Shown: positions 18,851 through 32,069, counted from the first letter of the stretch. The stretch: 64,000 nucleotides of DNA from Sphagnum compactum (GCA_965153455.1 OZ234493.1:19272213-19336212), one strand, 5' to 3'. Notes: generated from the sequence alone by a model not told the origin. Numbers and translations are program-made.

Positions 18851-21800
18851 CTTCAAAAAGTTTCAACACCACTGTGCAAAGGTTGCTAGGTTGACAGATC
18901 GAGGTTGTGCAAAAAGTTATGGTGTGATGACAGACAAAAAATGATCCCATTATCTTTGTGCATAGATATGAACTTTGAATAAACAATAGCTTTCATTAGT
19001 ATAGATCTGAGGAGGACCAATCAAGAGATTAAATACAAGGGAACAATCCCAGATGGATAGCAAGTTTCGGTGGTCACCGGGACATATCTCAAGATTCACT
19101 ATTCTAACTATTGGTGATTCACTGGTATTACTATAATAATTAACTGTTATCCACCATCACTACTACATTGATCAATTGCCTAACTTATGTAACTATGAAT
19201 TCTAACAATCTACTTAAATATGTTAACTATTAAATCTAAGTTCCTGCCTATCTCCCACTTATGGAGACAGGTGTGAAAATACAACACATGATTAAACATA
19301 TGATTAACCATTATTATGATTAAGCATGATTAAAAATTACAAGAGCACCTTTGCATCATGTAACATCTCTTTGTATGTGAATAAGCGCCAAAAATAATCA
19401 TAATCCAGTCACAAAATAACTCATGGGGTTTGACATCTTGTCCATTAGGAACACAGAAATGCAGCTTATTTACAACCATGCCAGAGGTTCCAAACATACA
19501 AGACATATACACTCCCCTTCAAAATCATGTGATTGTGTTCCACTCTCTGAGGTGTGTATTTGCTTCCCGAGATGTGCACTGGTTTCCTAGTAAGGTCCAT
19601 TTGATGGAAGACTTTGCAGGGACCTGTAATTGATCCATAAGGATTTACAGATAAATAGTGGCATAATAAACACTGCATTTTATTATGCCACTATTAATGA
19701 ATTTGGACTCCATTTGTAGTTTTTGGTATGCATCAGAGAGGTGCAAACACAGTGCGGATGGTGCTTCAATGCTCATTCTCTTGGCACATTACAGTGACCA
19801 ATCTCCTGATATCTGTTTCTACTGACAATGCTTTTTAGGACATCAGAGTCAACTTAAAACCTGGACTATAGGTCATAAACTATTTCTTGTTCCACGGTCT
19901 TGTGATTGGATGTGAGAACCATATATCTGTACTTCAATTGACAAGAGATTGAGCCAAAAAAGTTTGATGGGCATTCTTGTTTAATGCAGAAAAACATTAT
20001 GTGCATTCTGCAAAGAGATTTAAGTGAGAAGCTCTTCCTCAGCAGGAAAACCTAAGAATTTTCTTGTCTCTTTTGATTCCAGTTCATGTGATCAATGTGA
20101 CTTCATGTTTTCTGCTTTTATAGGTCCATTGTCACAGATTAAGCTGAAATTTCCCCATGTCACATCCATTGAGACAGAAGAATTTTTAATTCATCAGGAT
20201 TCTATCCCCATCTTCCCACTCTTTCTGCCAGGCATACTCCCGGGCATATTGCAGAAGTACTCATTATCCTCCATTTAGATGATCACTCCAGAGTATCTGC
20301 CTCTGAGAAATTCACCTAACGTCTTTTTGAGATTGTAATTTTCTATGTTCTTCACAGACTTCTTCATGTTTGCTATGTGGGATGCTACCTTCAGGTGTCA
20401 CTATCTCAGCTAGTAAAAGGGGATGGCCAGAGTCCACGAGGTCCCATTCTCAGCGTTGTAGGCAAGGTGAGTTGTCCACTACCAAAGTGCCAAAATTCAG
20501 GGATTGACCATTTCTCCTCTATGGGGAGTGACATTCTCATTGTATGAAGACTATGGGTAATTGTGCACTGCATGAAGACAGAACTTGAAACCTGTGCCCA
20601 AAGAGAGGATAGTTTGCATGGAGCTTGATATAAGCTAAGAATTGACATTGTTAACATTTGTTGGAATGCATACTTCTTTTCAGGCAAATCTGACTCATTT
20701 AGGTCCCATGGTTGTTAGACATGCAACTCCAGTGATGTCAGTGATGTCAAATTGGCTGATCTGATTGTGTTGCATCCCTTTACAATAGAGTGATTCCAGG
20801 TGCTTGTAATTGTTCCACAGCTCATGCATTCTGCTCCTTCCAGTACCTCTAGGCTAGATAGGTCTCATAGTCTGGGTCTCACTGATTCTCCAATTACCAT
20901 GTGCACATTGCTTGTGATTGTTCTAACTATTTTAGACCTGCACTTTGAATATATGCAGTGGACACTCCATACTGACCTCTGAATGTTTTTTGTGGATTAG
21001 AATGCAGATATTTGTCTTTCAAGTAAGCTATGAAGCTAGCAGGTCTGGAACCCAGCAATTCCTGAAGACAGTTAAATTCCCTTTTCATTGCAAAATCTCA
21101 AATCCCATACCAAGAGGCAAAGCCTGAACATGAATATGCGCCTGACATGCTCAGTCAAGTCATTTTAATTGATGTGAGTGGTTAGGGAGTAAGTTGGGAT
21201 TGGCTCTTAAGGTTTGCCAAGTTTTGTGAGGGACTCTGCTCCAAAAAGATCAAGTCAATCCTGACCATTGCACATGGGGACTGTTTCTTGTAGATGGCAT
21301 TACCTAGTGGGTCAGGGCATTCATGACAGCAATGTTGATTGACATGGCTGGCTCCTTCACTCTAGCACTACGCTGGCAACATATTATCTTGTTAAACAAC
21401 TGTGTGTTTATCTTGAGGTTTGTAAACAATCCACTTTCAACCAGCACTTGGATTCAGGATGAAGGGGTTGATCCACCTACAGAGCCATACGAACAGCCAG
21501 AGTTTAGAAGAACTGTCTAATGTATTTAAGGTATGCCCACTTGTATGCAATACATTGTCTTTCCCTGCTATTTTTTTCATCGAAATGTTTGCAGAGCTTG
21601 AACATTAGTAAGAGTTTTCTTGACAGTAATGTTAGTCATATCCCAGTCCCCCGCAGGTAAGAGGATACCTGAGTCTGGATTTTGGTCTTTGGTTGTAGCC
21701 ACCTGAAGTAACTAGCCATGCCATTCCATGAAACAATACCTGAGAGGCTAGCAAAGTTGGCAAGGAGAAGCAGCCTGCATGTTTGTGGAAATCAAATTCC

Positions 21801-23470
21801 TAGACACCAAAGTACACACTCTCATTACACATGACCCTGGTTGAATCCTTTGCACTTTCATTAGGAGCTTTGCTGGACAAGAGCTGTCAGCTGTTCCTCA
21901 CCAAGTGGCTCTAATGACCATCTATACTACAGGCTCATATCAGAGTAATGACAGTACAACAATATGGTATCGCAGATTCAATTTGAGAGGCATGTTGACA
22001 CCAACTCCAGGCAACTGCCTCATGAATCCCATGATCAGATTGAAGACTTGATTCTTGATTCTTTGTGCCCGGCATTCCATCATGAGAGATCACATGCAAT
22101 GTTAGTCCTTCACTGCTCAAAAGTGACACAGACTTAACACAAATCTTTGCAGTAAGGACCCAGATTGGAAACTTCTATAGATTTAGGATTCTAATTGAGA
22201 TTATCACAACCATCCAAGCAATACAACATTCGGGAGGTAACAAGCATGCATGTAGAGAGCCGCAGGAAGACAAAGAGCATGTCCACTCCATGTACATAGT
22301 GCTAAAACCGAAATCAATCTTCATGGGCAACATTGTCCAGAATATATGCAGCCAACATGCTCATCAACTGTTCAAGAAACATGCAAGACTCACCAAACAT
22401 TCTCAGCTTCTTTCTGCTGTCACTTTCCTGATTGCAACACACAATCCCCTTACTGCAATCCATTGTCCACAACATTTTGTTCAAGGAAAAGAATTACACA
22501 AAGATGATATCAGCAGGAAATTCAAATCCCTCTTCAAATACTATCCAATTTTGTTCAATTGAAGCAAACAAAAAAACCCACAAAGCATAAAGTTCTGATC
22601 CACCATCAGGTCTGCAAAAGCTAGGAGACAGTGCTGGTGAGCATGTTGGGCATAATGAAAAGGCACAAACAGGACCAAGTACACAAAAACCTCACTGCTA
22701 AGGGCAGCTAAAATAGGTTTCAATCAAGTTTGCTGATGCAACAGTCCTGGCATGGTAGTTGTTCACCACTATTATCCAGAAAATGATGGGATTGGATGCG
22801 TACATGGCACAAGCCTGACAAAAATTCTCAATAGCATAACTTGTGGGAAACTGTCACAAAACATCATGTGCCATGACTGTCATTCCAGACACCTTTGTCA
22901 CTCTGCAGAGGTAGTCATCACCATCTCGCTAACAGACATTCATGCTTCCAGACATACCTATGTGATTGCAGATAAAAACTTGACAACACCACTTTGGAGG
23001 TAAAACAAAACCATTGAGTGCAATATTAACTATATGAGAGTCATTCACAAAGTGTAAGATCGTCACCTTCATCATGAGTAGCAGGCAACAAAACTGCCAT
23101 GACTCCCCACTCCTGTCAGCATAGATAAGTGCATAATAATCTGGTCAAAATTACAGGCAAACTATTATGCAGATATCTGTGTACTGAGTTTCTGTTGCAT
23201 TTCCAGAAGCAATGAGAAGACTCAAGTCATGTTGGCTGGCATCAAGAGACATAACTTCCACACAGCACACATTATGAATATGTATTTGCAGAAGAAATGC
23301 AGAAAAAACTACATTTCATCTCCTAGGACCTAAACCAAGCGTGACTATACTGGTGGCAAAATTTTGTCTTCATCAATCCCACTTCTTTGTCCAAGACTGT
23401 TCAGTATGGCCAGAAAGCAATGGGAAGTAATTCCTATGTCTGCTCTCTCTCTCTGCATCTCTTTTCCAAC
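18851..23470. other. Less AT-rich intergenic stretch, no recognised gene
   Basis: About 4.6 kb with more balanced composition than its surroundings. Many short open frames exist on both strands (for example 20024-20278 plus and 20406-20687 minus), but none shows a known motif and I could not join them into a gene. Old genic remnants are possible. The only structure seen is a 17-bp hairpin at 19654-19695. Confidence 0.35.
19654..19695. repeat. 17-bp perfect inverted repeat
   Basis: aatagtggcataataaa at 19654-19670 pairs with its exact complement at 19679-19695 across an 8-nt loop. It may be a terminator-like hairpin or a small transposon remnant; no target-site duplication was identified. Confidence 0.85.
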
Positions 23471-23471
23471 C

Positions 23472-24002
23472 CTAAAATTGCAACTTCTTCTTATGATGCC
23501 TCTCCTTCTTCAAGCGGCCTTGGCTCTTCCCTCTCTTCTTCTTGATGCCTCCCTGCGCCTGCAACAACCTTCCTGTGACCGCACTTCCACCAGCAATGCC
23601 GTCATTATTCATAGCACTTTCACTCTGTCCAACTCTGCCTCGAGTTTGCTCCTCCACCTCTGTCCCCACCATTTTAACATGCTCACTCAGTCACGAAACC
23701 CTAAACACAGACACTGTGTCTCTGACCCACACAGGCATGCCGGCACCTGCTTCATTGTACTGCCATATATTCACCTGTATTTAGAACTTAAAACAAACCT
23801 GTTTTGTAAAAGAGAGAAGAAGGTACTTACCCATAGACTCAGAGTCGCTGCGTCTCTTCGGGAGCTCGATCTTGGGCGCTTGGGCAGCGGCCTCTTGCGC
23901 CGCCAGCTTGGCCAGCTCCTTGGCATCATAGTGAGGAGCCACCAACTCCCGCTTCAAAGTGCGCAGTCTCTTCAACCTCTTGGACCTGATCGACTTCCCC
24001 AT
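23472..24002 (-). CDS. LLPH/DUF2423-like small basic nuclear protein
   Basis: Two exons, 24002-23831 and 23659-23472, join in phase (GT-AG, 171-bp intron) to give 119 residues. The N-terminus begins MGKSIRSKRLKRLR and continues with EL.APHYDAKELAKLAAQEAA, the pattern of plant proteins in the LLPH/DUF2423 family. The C-terminus is a lysine/arginine-rich tail (GGIKKKRGKSQGR, then KKERHHKKK). The middle is Ser/Glu-rich. Family members are small nuclear or nucleolar proteins linked to ribosome biogenesis. Exon 2 was placed by requiring phase and the acidic SESMEVEE junction expected in plant homologues. The frame also runs upstream of the chosen ATG, but MGKS matches the family start. No known operon-like neighbour. 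Confidence 0.72.
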
Positions 24003-24256
24003 CGCTGCAAACACAAATTTGCGGAAACTGCCACAAGCGCGTGTTGTTGCAATTGGTGACAACTCGTAGCAATTGTGTTGTTGGTATTCTCAACCTCCCA
24101 TCATCATCATCATCATCACCCAGAAGAGAGTTTTGACCTAAAAAAAACTCTGAAATTTCCAGCAGTCACAATTTTTGCAGGGTTCACATCTACAGTAGTT
24201 AAAAATCAAAATACAAAATCTATGACCCAAAAAAAATAAAATGTAATCCATTTTGT

Positions 24257-24266
24257 AAAACCCTAG
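24257..24266. promoter_or_regulatory. Telo-box-like motif upstream of the LLPH-like gene
   Basis: aaaaccctag, about 255 bp upstream of the minus-strand ATG at 24002. Telo-boxes are frequent in promoters of plant ribosome-biogenesis genes, which suits the neighbour. A single short motif can occur by chance. Confidence 0.3.
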
Positions 24267-24596
24267 ATCCCAAGAATGGTGTAGCAATCTCTTTAGAACT
24301 GAAATGGCTTACAAATCAAATAATACCATTTGGCAAATCTCCCTAATACCCCACCCCTCCCCACCCATATCTACACTTCACACATGATTTTGTGCTGTTC
24401 TATATTTATGGACTTCAGTTTTAGATACTAATTTATAATGAATTCTCCACCTAAGTTCGTACAATTCACCCACGAGTTTGTTTTGTTTGATATTTATGGG
24501 CATTGCTTTTAGATACAAATGTTTGATGAATTAGGTTTTAGATTTCTAATTAAAAACTGAAGCCCCCTCAAAAAAAAAAAAGGTTTATGAAACACT

Positions 24597-24704
24597 AATT
24601 GCTCCTTTATTTGGGTGTTTTAGTCAAGGTTCTTACAGACCAAAGTATGGAATTGCTCCTTTATTTGGGTGTTTTAGTCAAGGTTCTTACAGATCAAAGT
24701 ATGG
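24597..24704. repeat. 54-bp tandem duplication
   Basis: Two adjacent copies (24597-24650 and 24651-24704), beginning aattgctcctttatttgggt, are almost identical. The 54-bp period preserves a reading frame of 18 codons per unit, but no gene is evident around it. Confidence 0.93.
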
Positions 24705-25674
24705 AATTCTGTGTGGAATTCCAAGAAATGTGTGAGAAAGTATTGATATATGATCTAACTATTTCATTAGATCATCCTGAAACACAATTATAAGTTAGTT
24801 GAATGGATGATATAATCAGAGAATTGTGTAAGTATGATCTTCAAAAAGGTCGTACTAAAGATTGGACCCACAATTATCATGCTTATTATAAGATATAGGT
24901 TTAGTTGGTAGGTTTCTTTCACATCATTTTCATCATATTTAACAATTATTCAGCATTGGGATATTTTTCAATATGCCACAATCCAAGGAGATGGATATCT
25001 GCCTCAAGTTCGAACCTAGAAAATTTGTGTACTCCCAACAAACAACACCGACTATTTTGGATGTGACTATATGGCTTGTGATTTTGCATGTGTGGAAGAT
25101 TTTTTTTTTTGGAATGTTATTATTGGAAGGTTGAGATGATCAAACATGAAAAGATCACATGTGTAATTGTGCATCATGTCATCTTTCTCATGTAGATGGT
25201 TAGATTAACCTTTCTTTAAATTTATTCTCATCAACCTTTGTTGTATGTTGTGTGGGTAGTTTACAGGACTGCGATTATGTTGTAAATACGTGATCAGTGT
25301 TCAAGGGGTTGACGTATGAAATGCTTTACACCACTTTCAAACAATAGACCAATTAACAAATGGTTTTGCCCTTAATGTGTTTAATAGATTGAGATTCCTA
25401 AGGTGACTAAGTAAGATTAGTTTAAATAATTTTTTCATGATGATTCACATTTGATTGAAGATTTGAAAAATTATAGTTAGGTGATTAACGATGGGGTTCC
25501 CATATTACACTTAGCCTACTAGTCCCTTCTACTTTGGAACGCTAAATCCAAATGTTAATTAATAATGAATTTTTATAATGCATTTCTTATAATGTTATTT
25601 AAGTTAAAAAGACCTTAGCCTTAGATGGGGGGTAGTTTGTATATGGTTAACCATTTAGGATTTTTATTGTTATG

Positions 25675-26135
25675 CGTTGTATGTGTGATAAGAATGATAG
25701 TTATAAACATTGATGTGGTAACACATGACAATTGTCAAGTGGTTATGATTAGCCATATAATTAAATTTAAATTAATTTTTCATAACCTTGCTTAATGTTT
25801 AATTTAGTTATGAACTAATTCTAGTGTAAACAAGTTCAAGCTAATCTCCAAATTGAGTAAAAAACCTAAGTTTCGTGATATTAAATTCCTCTTTGGCGAC
25901 TTGAGATTTTAAAATAAAATGTGTTCATGCTTTGTAAGTTATTTTAGTGTTCACATAACTTTTCACGGTACATGTGTTTGTGTTATTTTTATGTTTTGGG
26001 CTTGGATTCTTGCATTATTTTAGATGAGTTTTTTCTAATCATTAAAGGTGACCATTTTAAAAAATTGTTGTTTTGTATTTTATGTGTGATAGCAACAATA
26101 GTTGTAAACGTTGATGTGGTAGCGCATGATAAAAA
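25675..26135 (+). repeat. Pair of diverged direct repeats
   Basis: A ~60-bp segment containing gttgatgtggta-like text occurs at about 25675-25733 and again at about 26074-26132. The copies clearly differ. They could be remnants of a short dispersed element or of small LTRs; no terminal motifs were found. Confidence 0.45.
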
Positions 26136-27620
26136 CAACATGAGATAATTTTTTTCCTCACAATGCACCTTATTGCAAATTGATTTATATGTCATTACTT
26201 AACCCATGTTGTTGTGCCTTTGGACATTTAAACATCAAACCAAAAGCATATGTGATTCACAACCATGGCCACCTTACAAATGGACAAGGCTTAAAATTTC
26301 AATTAAGTTACAATAGTTGCTTACCTACTATTATATAAACAACTTGGTTAATAATTCATCAACTTATAATAAGTCACTCAAAACCAGGTGGATATTTTAA
26401 ATTCAAGCTTGTTAAAGAAGTCAAGCAATTGTGAATTCAACAATAAGAAAAGGACCACCTTTCTTGTTAAATAGGTAAGGGAAGTTGTGATATGAGAAAT
26501 ATTTTGAACATTCAATGAGTTCTCCCTCTTTGACAAAGCACTCTTCAAAATCATATTGCCTTGGTGGAAGACCACCATATGAGGCAACTAATTTCTATCA
26601 TGCATTTGAATTGTTGAGTTTTAATCTAAGCAAACCCCTTGGAGTCCAAGCTGCTCACCTTTTGTTGATGCCTTGATGAAAATGTCTTTTTTCTTGAAAA
26701 ACCTTGCTCCTCAAGCATAAATAACATTATGAGAAAAGAGGAAGGATGTTAAACCTACTTTTTAAGCATGGGAGGGGAATTGTGCCTATTTGTAGGTTTA
26801 GGTGCAAGTTTCTTATCATTTTTTAAGGAATGGACTAAGGGACCACTAAAAGGGTGCTGCTTATCCCAAATAGTCAAGTGGATTTAGGTCAAATCTATTT
26901 ATTGTAACCCATGACCTAGAGCTGTTGAACATCCTAATTATGCATAGGGTAAGGAACCCATTAAGGGTCTTCCAAAATTTGAGGGCCTGGCCAAGGGTGA
27001 TAATGAACCTAATTTTTCAATAAGTGTAAGGTATACATAACTTACACTTTTGTAAGATTACTAAATTTGAAAATATTCATTATGTTGGGGGAAGGTACCC
27101 CATTAAGGCTCTTCCTGGATTCTTTGGGCCTAGCCTCAAGCTATCATACCTTTAACATCAAGTTGTATGATGGGTAAAAAGGTCATAGAGGGGCAAGGGT
27201 TCTTACATCTACTCCTTAAGAGTGGGAGGGATCTTACACCTATAACTAGTAGGCATAATTTCTCTCACACCCTTGAGGAGTAGGGGGCCGAACTCGGCTA
27301 TTGCCTTGTCCTAGGCCCCTTATTTTGAGAATGCCCCCACCCTAGGGCTTTACCCTACACTGAAACCTGCCCGAGACGGAAATCCGCGAGAATTCTGCCC
27401 GGGAGAAAATTACGCGGCGAGTCTAGACTTCCCGGTGAGCGTTGTGAAGAGGGAACGCATTTCGTTCTAGGTTTTGCAATCGAAGGGAAAGCTCACAAAT
27501 CTCTTCTCGCCGATTGGATTTGTTGCTGCCGTGAGAACAGGCCAGAAATTTGCATAGAGGTGATTTGCTGTGCAATCACTCGTTGTGGATCAGAAGGAGG
27601 AGGAAAAAAGGCGGTCGGCA

Positions 27621-28700
27621 ATGTCGGGAGCAGCAGCCGGAGCTGCAGCTCCTTACTGGAGAAATGCGGGAATGACGTACATCTCGTATGCTAACACTTG
27701 TGCAGCCATGGTGAGGAACTGCCTCAAGGAGCCTCATAAGACCAAGGCTCTGAACCGGGAGCAAGTTTACTACAAGCTTCAGACCTATCAGGAGGGGGAG
27801 CCTCAGAAACCTGGTACAGGATCTCCCTCTCTTTCTCGCCCTAGATCGGTAGGGTTTCTCGTTCCTGCTGTGTTGGTAGTCTGGAAGGTGGATTAGGTCA
27901 CTGGTCGTGTTGCTTACACTTTTCTTGTTTTGAGATTTGGCTCACTCCCTGTTCCTTTTGTGCATTCTCAAAGATTGATTGTCACTAGTAACGCTCTCTA
28001 TCCATAGCTGGGTGTAGTGGATTGCGGAACCTTTGTATGCGGAACAGATTTTGTGAATGCTCTAGAGCATGGCTTATAGCACTGGTGATGCTTGCAGCTT
28101 TGTATCCATGGCTAGATGTTGTTTTCATGGCATTTTCAGTACATGGATTTCTGGGTGCATGACTTTCCTACCTGTTAGGGGCCACAACGAAGAATGGAGG
28201 TTACTCCCATGAGTGATCATTAAACCTTTCTGTGTAGGCATGTCTAGATTTCAGGTTGCTGCATTCATGTGTGGGGTTTGGTGTTTGCGGGCTTCAGGCA
28301 ATATGCTTCTATTGTAGTTTTAGTCCCTAATGCACATCAGGTCCTTAAATAAGTGATGAGTCCATCGCAATGTCTAATCTTCACTGTAAGAAGTAGTGCT
28401 AGACAATCCAGAGCAGATCATTAGGATCAAAGGCACGTTGTTGTGTAAACACATATTGGCACATCTTTAATCTTCACAAGCTTGTGAGTCCAGGGCAATG
28501 CCCTGGATTCCTCCTTGTACTTTTAGGGTGATTTGAGGACACAACCTGTTGTATGCCAGCTTTCCTGCCCTAGTGACCACTCAGCAAGTATATTTCTCAT
28601 TTTTCCTTGTACATTAGTTTGCTAGCTAATGTGTCCGCAATGTATTGTGATTGCAGTGGTACGGGAGACTCCCCCTGCCCCACCAGCAAAGAAGGAGTAA
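27621..28700 (+). CDS. Mitochondrial ATP synthase F1 subunit epsilon
   Basis: This is the small central-stalk subunit of mitochondrial F1Fo ATP synthase. Exon 1 (27621-27813) and exon 2 (28657-28700) join in phase 1 to give 78 residues, close to the ~70 typical of plants. Recognisable conserved text is [18 protein letters not shown] near residues 10-27 followed by RNCLKEPHK near 32-40. The C-terminus is Pro-rich and ends PPAKKE. No cleavable presequence is seen, as usual for this subunit. The intron is about 840 bp and GT-AG. The region just upstream (27340-27560) is locally GC-richer, consistent with promoter and leader. An aataaa at 28881 may be the polyadenylation signal. The gene appears intact. 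Confidence 0.93.
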
Positions 28701-28880
28701 TTACTGATGTTTCTAGAGATGTTGGAGCAAGAGAATCAGCCCTGGGATAGACACCACAAGGCTTGAAAAGAATCTGGTACATTCTTGTGGTGTTTGAGTA
28801 CTTTAAACCGTTTGTTTGAACCTGCCATGCCTGGACAAGGTGTGATCCAGGATCTCTCTTAGGTGTTTGCCTCCTTTGTC

Positions 28881-28886
28881 AATAAA
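28881..28886 (+). terminator. Candidate polyadenylation signal
   Basis: AATAAA about 180 bp after the stop codon of the ATP synthase epsilon gene, a plausible spacing for plant 3' UTRs. There is no transcript evidence. Confidence 0.35.
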
Positions 28887-28899
28887 CAGTTTACAGTAC

Positions 28900-31480
28900 C
28901 TTGTTCCATCTCGAACTCAAAGAGTCTTTTATTGATTCTATCCTGGTCATTACCATTTCATTAATGAGAGTGATAGCAAGAGAGCAGTTTCTCAATAAAT
29001 GTTGGTGACAAAAGCAGGCAAAGTCTTAGAGCAGTGCGATGCCATGTTTCTAAATGCTGTGTTTGCTTGAATATGGCATAGTCTTCCTATTCATTGCTTC
29101 TAGTCTTCAATCTGGTTCAATCTATTGAGGTTGGCAGTCGTGTCATCTTTACAGGAGTAAATTAGAGAGGCATAATAACAGTGACTCTTCATCACAAGCT
29201 TTTAATGTATCGGCTTGAGTTGAATGTGTATTCGGTCTGAATTCTCAAGGGGGTCAAGTTTGTGTCCTCATTGAGAGCTTAGGAGGAACAGATCAGTAAA
29301 ATCATCGGAAGCATCGAAGATACCTATTTGTCTAAGATTAGAACCATCCACCATAGGAATATGATGTATGAATTACAATGTATTTGCTCAGCTCTGGTAG
29401 AAGGATTGTGTACTCATTTGCAGTTCTGTGAGCCAAAGGCTGCAGATTGTGGGTTCTACCAATGAAATGGCCTCAGACCTTGTGGTCATCCTGAAGTTTA
29501 AGAGTCTGCCTCCAAGGCAAAAGTCTGTTGAACCCAGCCCAATAACAAAAACATGTTGACTAGGTAACAGGGTATGCAGTTTGTGAATCATAGGTTGCAG
29601 AGGTGTTGCAGTTTTGGAGGGAATGGTTCCTTGAGTGTGCAGAATTCATAACCTTAAAGAGATGGAGAAAATACTGATATAGATGTCTGAGTGTCCAAGC
29701 TGTTGTGCAACTGTGTTGAATGATTGCCTCCATCGCCTGTGGAAAATTACCCCACCCAACTCCAAACTCTTTCAAACTCTACATCATCTCCGATTCTACT
29801 TTGAATTCAGGTCTGGACTTCCTCTCAGGTGTAAATAATGGTCACCTTCTTAACATAAAGAATGGATAGCAGCTCTCCTGTCAAAGCCCCATGGCTTGTG
29901 ACTCAGAAGTCTCAAATTTCACTATGACAAAGACTAATGTGGGTTGCATAAACGTTAGATGTTTGACTCACCACCTTACAGTTTTGAGTGGAGCTAGTTG
30001 TTACTGCCATTTGACAAAACCAAATGTGCCATTTTGTATCTTCTGGAATGGGCTTGATTGTCTGCATGATTACGTATCCATCCCTCTTTGATGAGGTAGT
30101 CGTGGTGCACACATGTTTTGTGCAGAGGGGAAACTAAAATTGTTGTTAGGGAAGAAATATGGACCTAAAATGCACCAGGGAGACATTCAGTACCCACCAA
30201 CCAAGATTGGGGTTTGTTGCTTGTAATGAAGGTGCCGATCTCATCTTGGGTCAGCTGCACCAAGATGCCAGTGCTGAAGAGAATAACATGCCTTGAATTC
30301 TGCTGTGGTTGTGCTTGCATGTTGCAAAGGGCTAGCATGGTGTATATCAAGAACATGACAAGAACCATCTTGATCCTCATACCAGTAATACTCATATGGT
30401 TGATACTGCCTATCATGCACCTGATGACTTGGTTGCTCATAATGCCTGTGAGGTGCTCCATTCATATAAGCAGAAACATATATGCCAACAGTCTCAAAAT
30501 GAATGTACAGATTGCATCATTGCAAGCCCCATTACCACTCTACTTCAGAAAGCTTGATCCACTGAATTCTGAATTTAGTCCTCATCATTCCTGATTGAAA
30601 AGATTTGGGGAGTTTCTTTTTTTCTGTTATGGTGCCTGAGATAATAGTAGCAACGCTTGCACTTGTGAGAAAACAAGAGCTCAAGTTCAGTCAGCTGAAC
30701 ATAAATGTCATGCCACTCGCAACTGGAAAGTTCTTCAGTGCTTTCTGAAAGTGCCTCTAAATTGCAGCTCCCAAATCTTAAGCTGAGTTCTCAAACCTGA
30801 TACCATACTGACCATCTGATCCTGTGTACAGAGTTATTGGAAATCTAGAGGTCAAAATCCCAAGGATCTAAAGCTAAATTAGAAGTCATCCTTGAACTAC
30901 TATGAACAAAACATAAACTTTTGAATTAGGGTGGGAAACAAACCACTGCTACTGCTTGACTTAGAATTGTAAAAGCTAGCATCTTTTGAAGTGTAATTTA
31001 AATGATTACAGATCAAGCTGCATCAATCTGCTTCCTTGAAATCTGTTAGGCTTTAGGCCTTAGGGTGGTCCATTTTCCATAAATCCTGTTTCATTTTGAT
31101 GTAAACCCAGATCAAACATGAGAGCATCAAGAAAAGAAGTGGAGATAGAGTTAGAGGAAGGAAGGATGCAAATTGCAATTGAATTGCTCAAAGTTTAATC
31201 ACTCCAAAGGAGTAAGTGTGGGGCATTTGCTCCATTTTTCATTAATTTTTGTTGTAAGTACTCCTATCTAAGTGTGGGCCTGCTTTCCAAACAGCCTCTA
31301 CCATACTTAAAGATTAGACCCATGTTACTTCCAAGGGTGCTCCCACATCTCTTATCTTATATTTGGATCGCAAATGAATTTTTTTCAAATGAACAGGTCC
31401 AAAACCTCAATAGGAAAATAAATCAGAACATGTGGGTTACTAAGCTTTTGTCAAGTCATGAGTAAAGTCAATGCACAATG
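28900..31480. other. Intergenic stretch with unassigned open frames
   Basis: No recognised gene. A minus-strand frame at 30241-30465 is unusually rich in His, Tyr and Gln (for example EYYWYEDQD) and may be a remnant exon, but I know no family for it. Overlapping frames on both strands (30214-30594 plus, 30165-30461 minus) argue that at most one is real. The rest holds nothing I can name. Confidence 0.35.
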
Positions 31481-31481
31481 A

Positions 31482-32065
31482 CCTGATGTTCCTTTGATCT
31501 TTCATGCAAATGGGGAACTTGCAAACTGCACATAATGGCGCATTGTCAGCATCAGGATGTTGTGGTTCACTTGGATTGGGCCACAGAGATGCACCAAGCA
31601 AGATCATTATTTAGTGATGAAGCTGTTCTCCAGGTAATATGACTCCCTTGGTGTGCTGGACTACACAAGGATTGCTGTCCAAAACAATGCAAAGCACAAT
31701 GTGTTTGACATTGTGAGCATGGTGAACCCAATGTAAGTTTGCTGAAACCGTCCGTCATATGTCTGTTCTTTCCTCTGTTTCCAAAATTGACATGAGATTA
31801 GGCACAGGTCTTTTGTAGTATGAGTGGAGAGAATAGGATCTGTCTGTGTTTCTGTCTGGAAGCTGAACTCAAGCATGCCATTGGGGTACTGCATTTGCAG
31901 GGTAATGTTGATCCAATGATCCTTTTTGGCACTGAGGATGTGATCCATGAAGCAGTGGAAGAGTGTTTAAGAGATGCTGGGGGGAGGCATCACATCTTGA
32001 ATGTTGGGGATGGCATCATCCAAGGCACCCCTTAAGAGGCCATGAAATTCCTCTGCCAGCTGGCC
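31482..32065 (+). pseudogene. Uroporphyrinogen decarboxylase (UROD) fragment
   Basis: This is a relic of the tetrapyrrole-pathway enzyme that decarboxylates uroporphyrinogen III, plastid-located in plants. Two exon remnants are visible. 31482-31633 begins PDVPLIFHANG and includes LDWATEMHQARSLF. 31901-32065 begins GNVDPMILFG and continues to HILNVGDGIIQGTP. A normal GT-AG intron (31634-31900) separates them at the expected LQ/GNVDP junction, so this is a duplicated gene copy and not a retrocopy. Lesions: a missing base in the run after AATGGGG near 31520 shifts frame, the conserved GHG motif reads GDG, and a TAA at 32033-32035 replaces a conserved acidic codon. Only the C-terminal third is recognisable. 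Confidence 0.8.
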
Positions 32066-32069
32066 AGAG

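Larger units (their letters stand above)
24270..27250. other. AT-rich intergenic block
   Basis: No gene recognised. It holds a 54-bp tandem duplication (24597-24704) and two diverged copies of a ~60-bp segment near 25680 and 26080. Imperfect repeats with the words cccattaagg and gggcct occur near 26950 and 27095. Open frames are short and without motifs. Confidence 0.5.

Noticed and set aside
18851-23300. A multi-exon receptor or retroelement gene
   Set aside because: I translated fragments on both strands and found no repeated motif, catalytic motif or consistent exon phases.
23364-24059. 231-codon plus-strand open frame
   Set aside because: It runs across both exons and the intron of the LLPH-like gene on the minus strand. 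The Ser/Leu-rich product is antisense to Lys/Arg/Glu codons.
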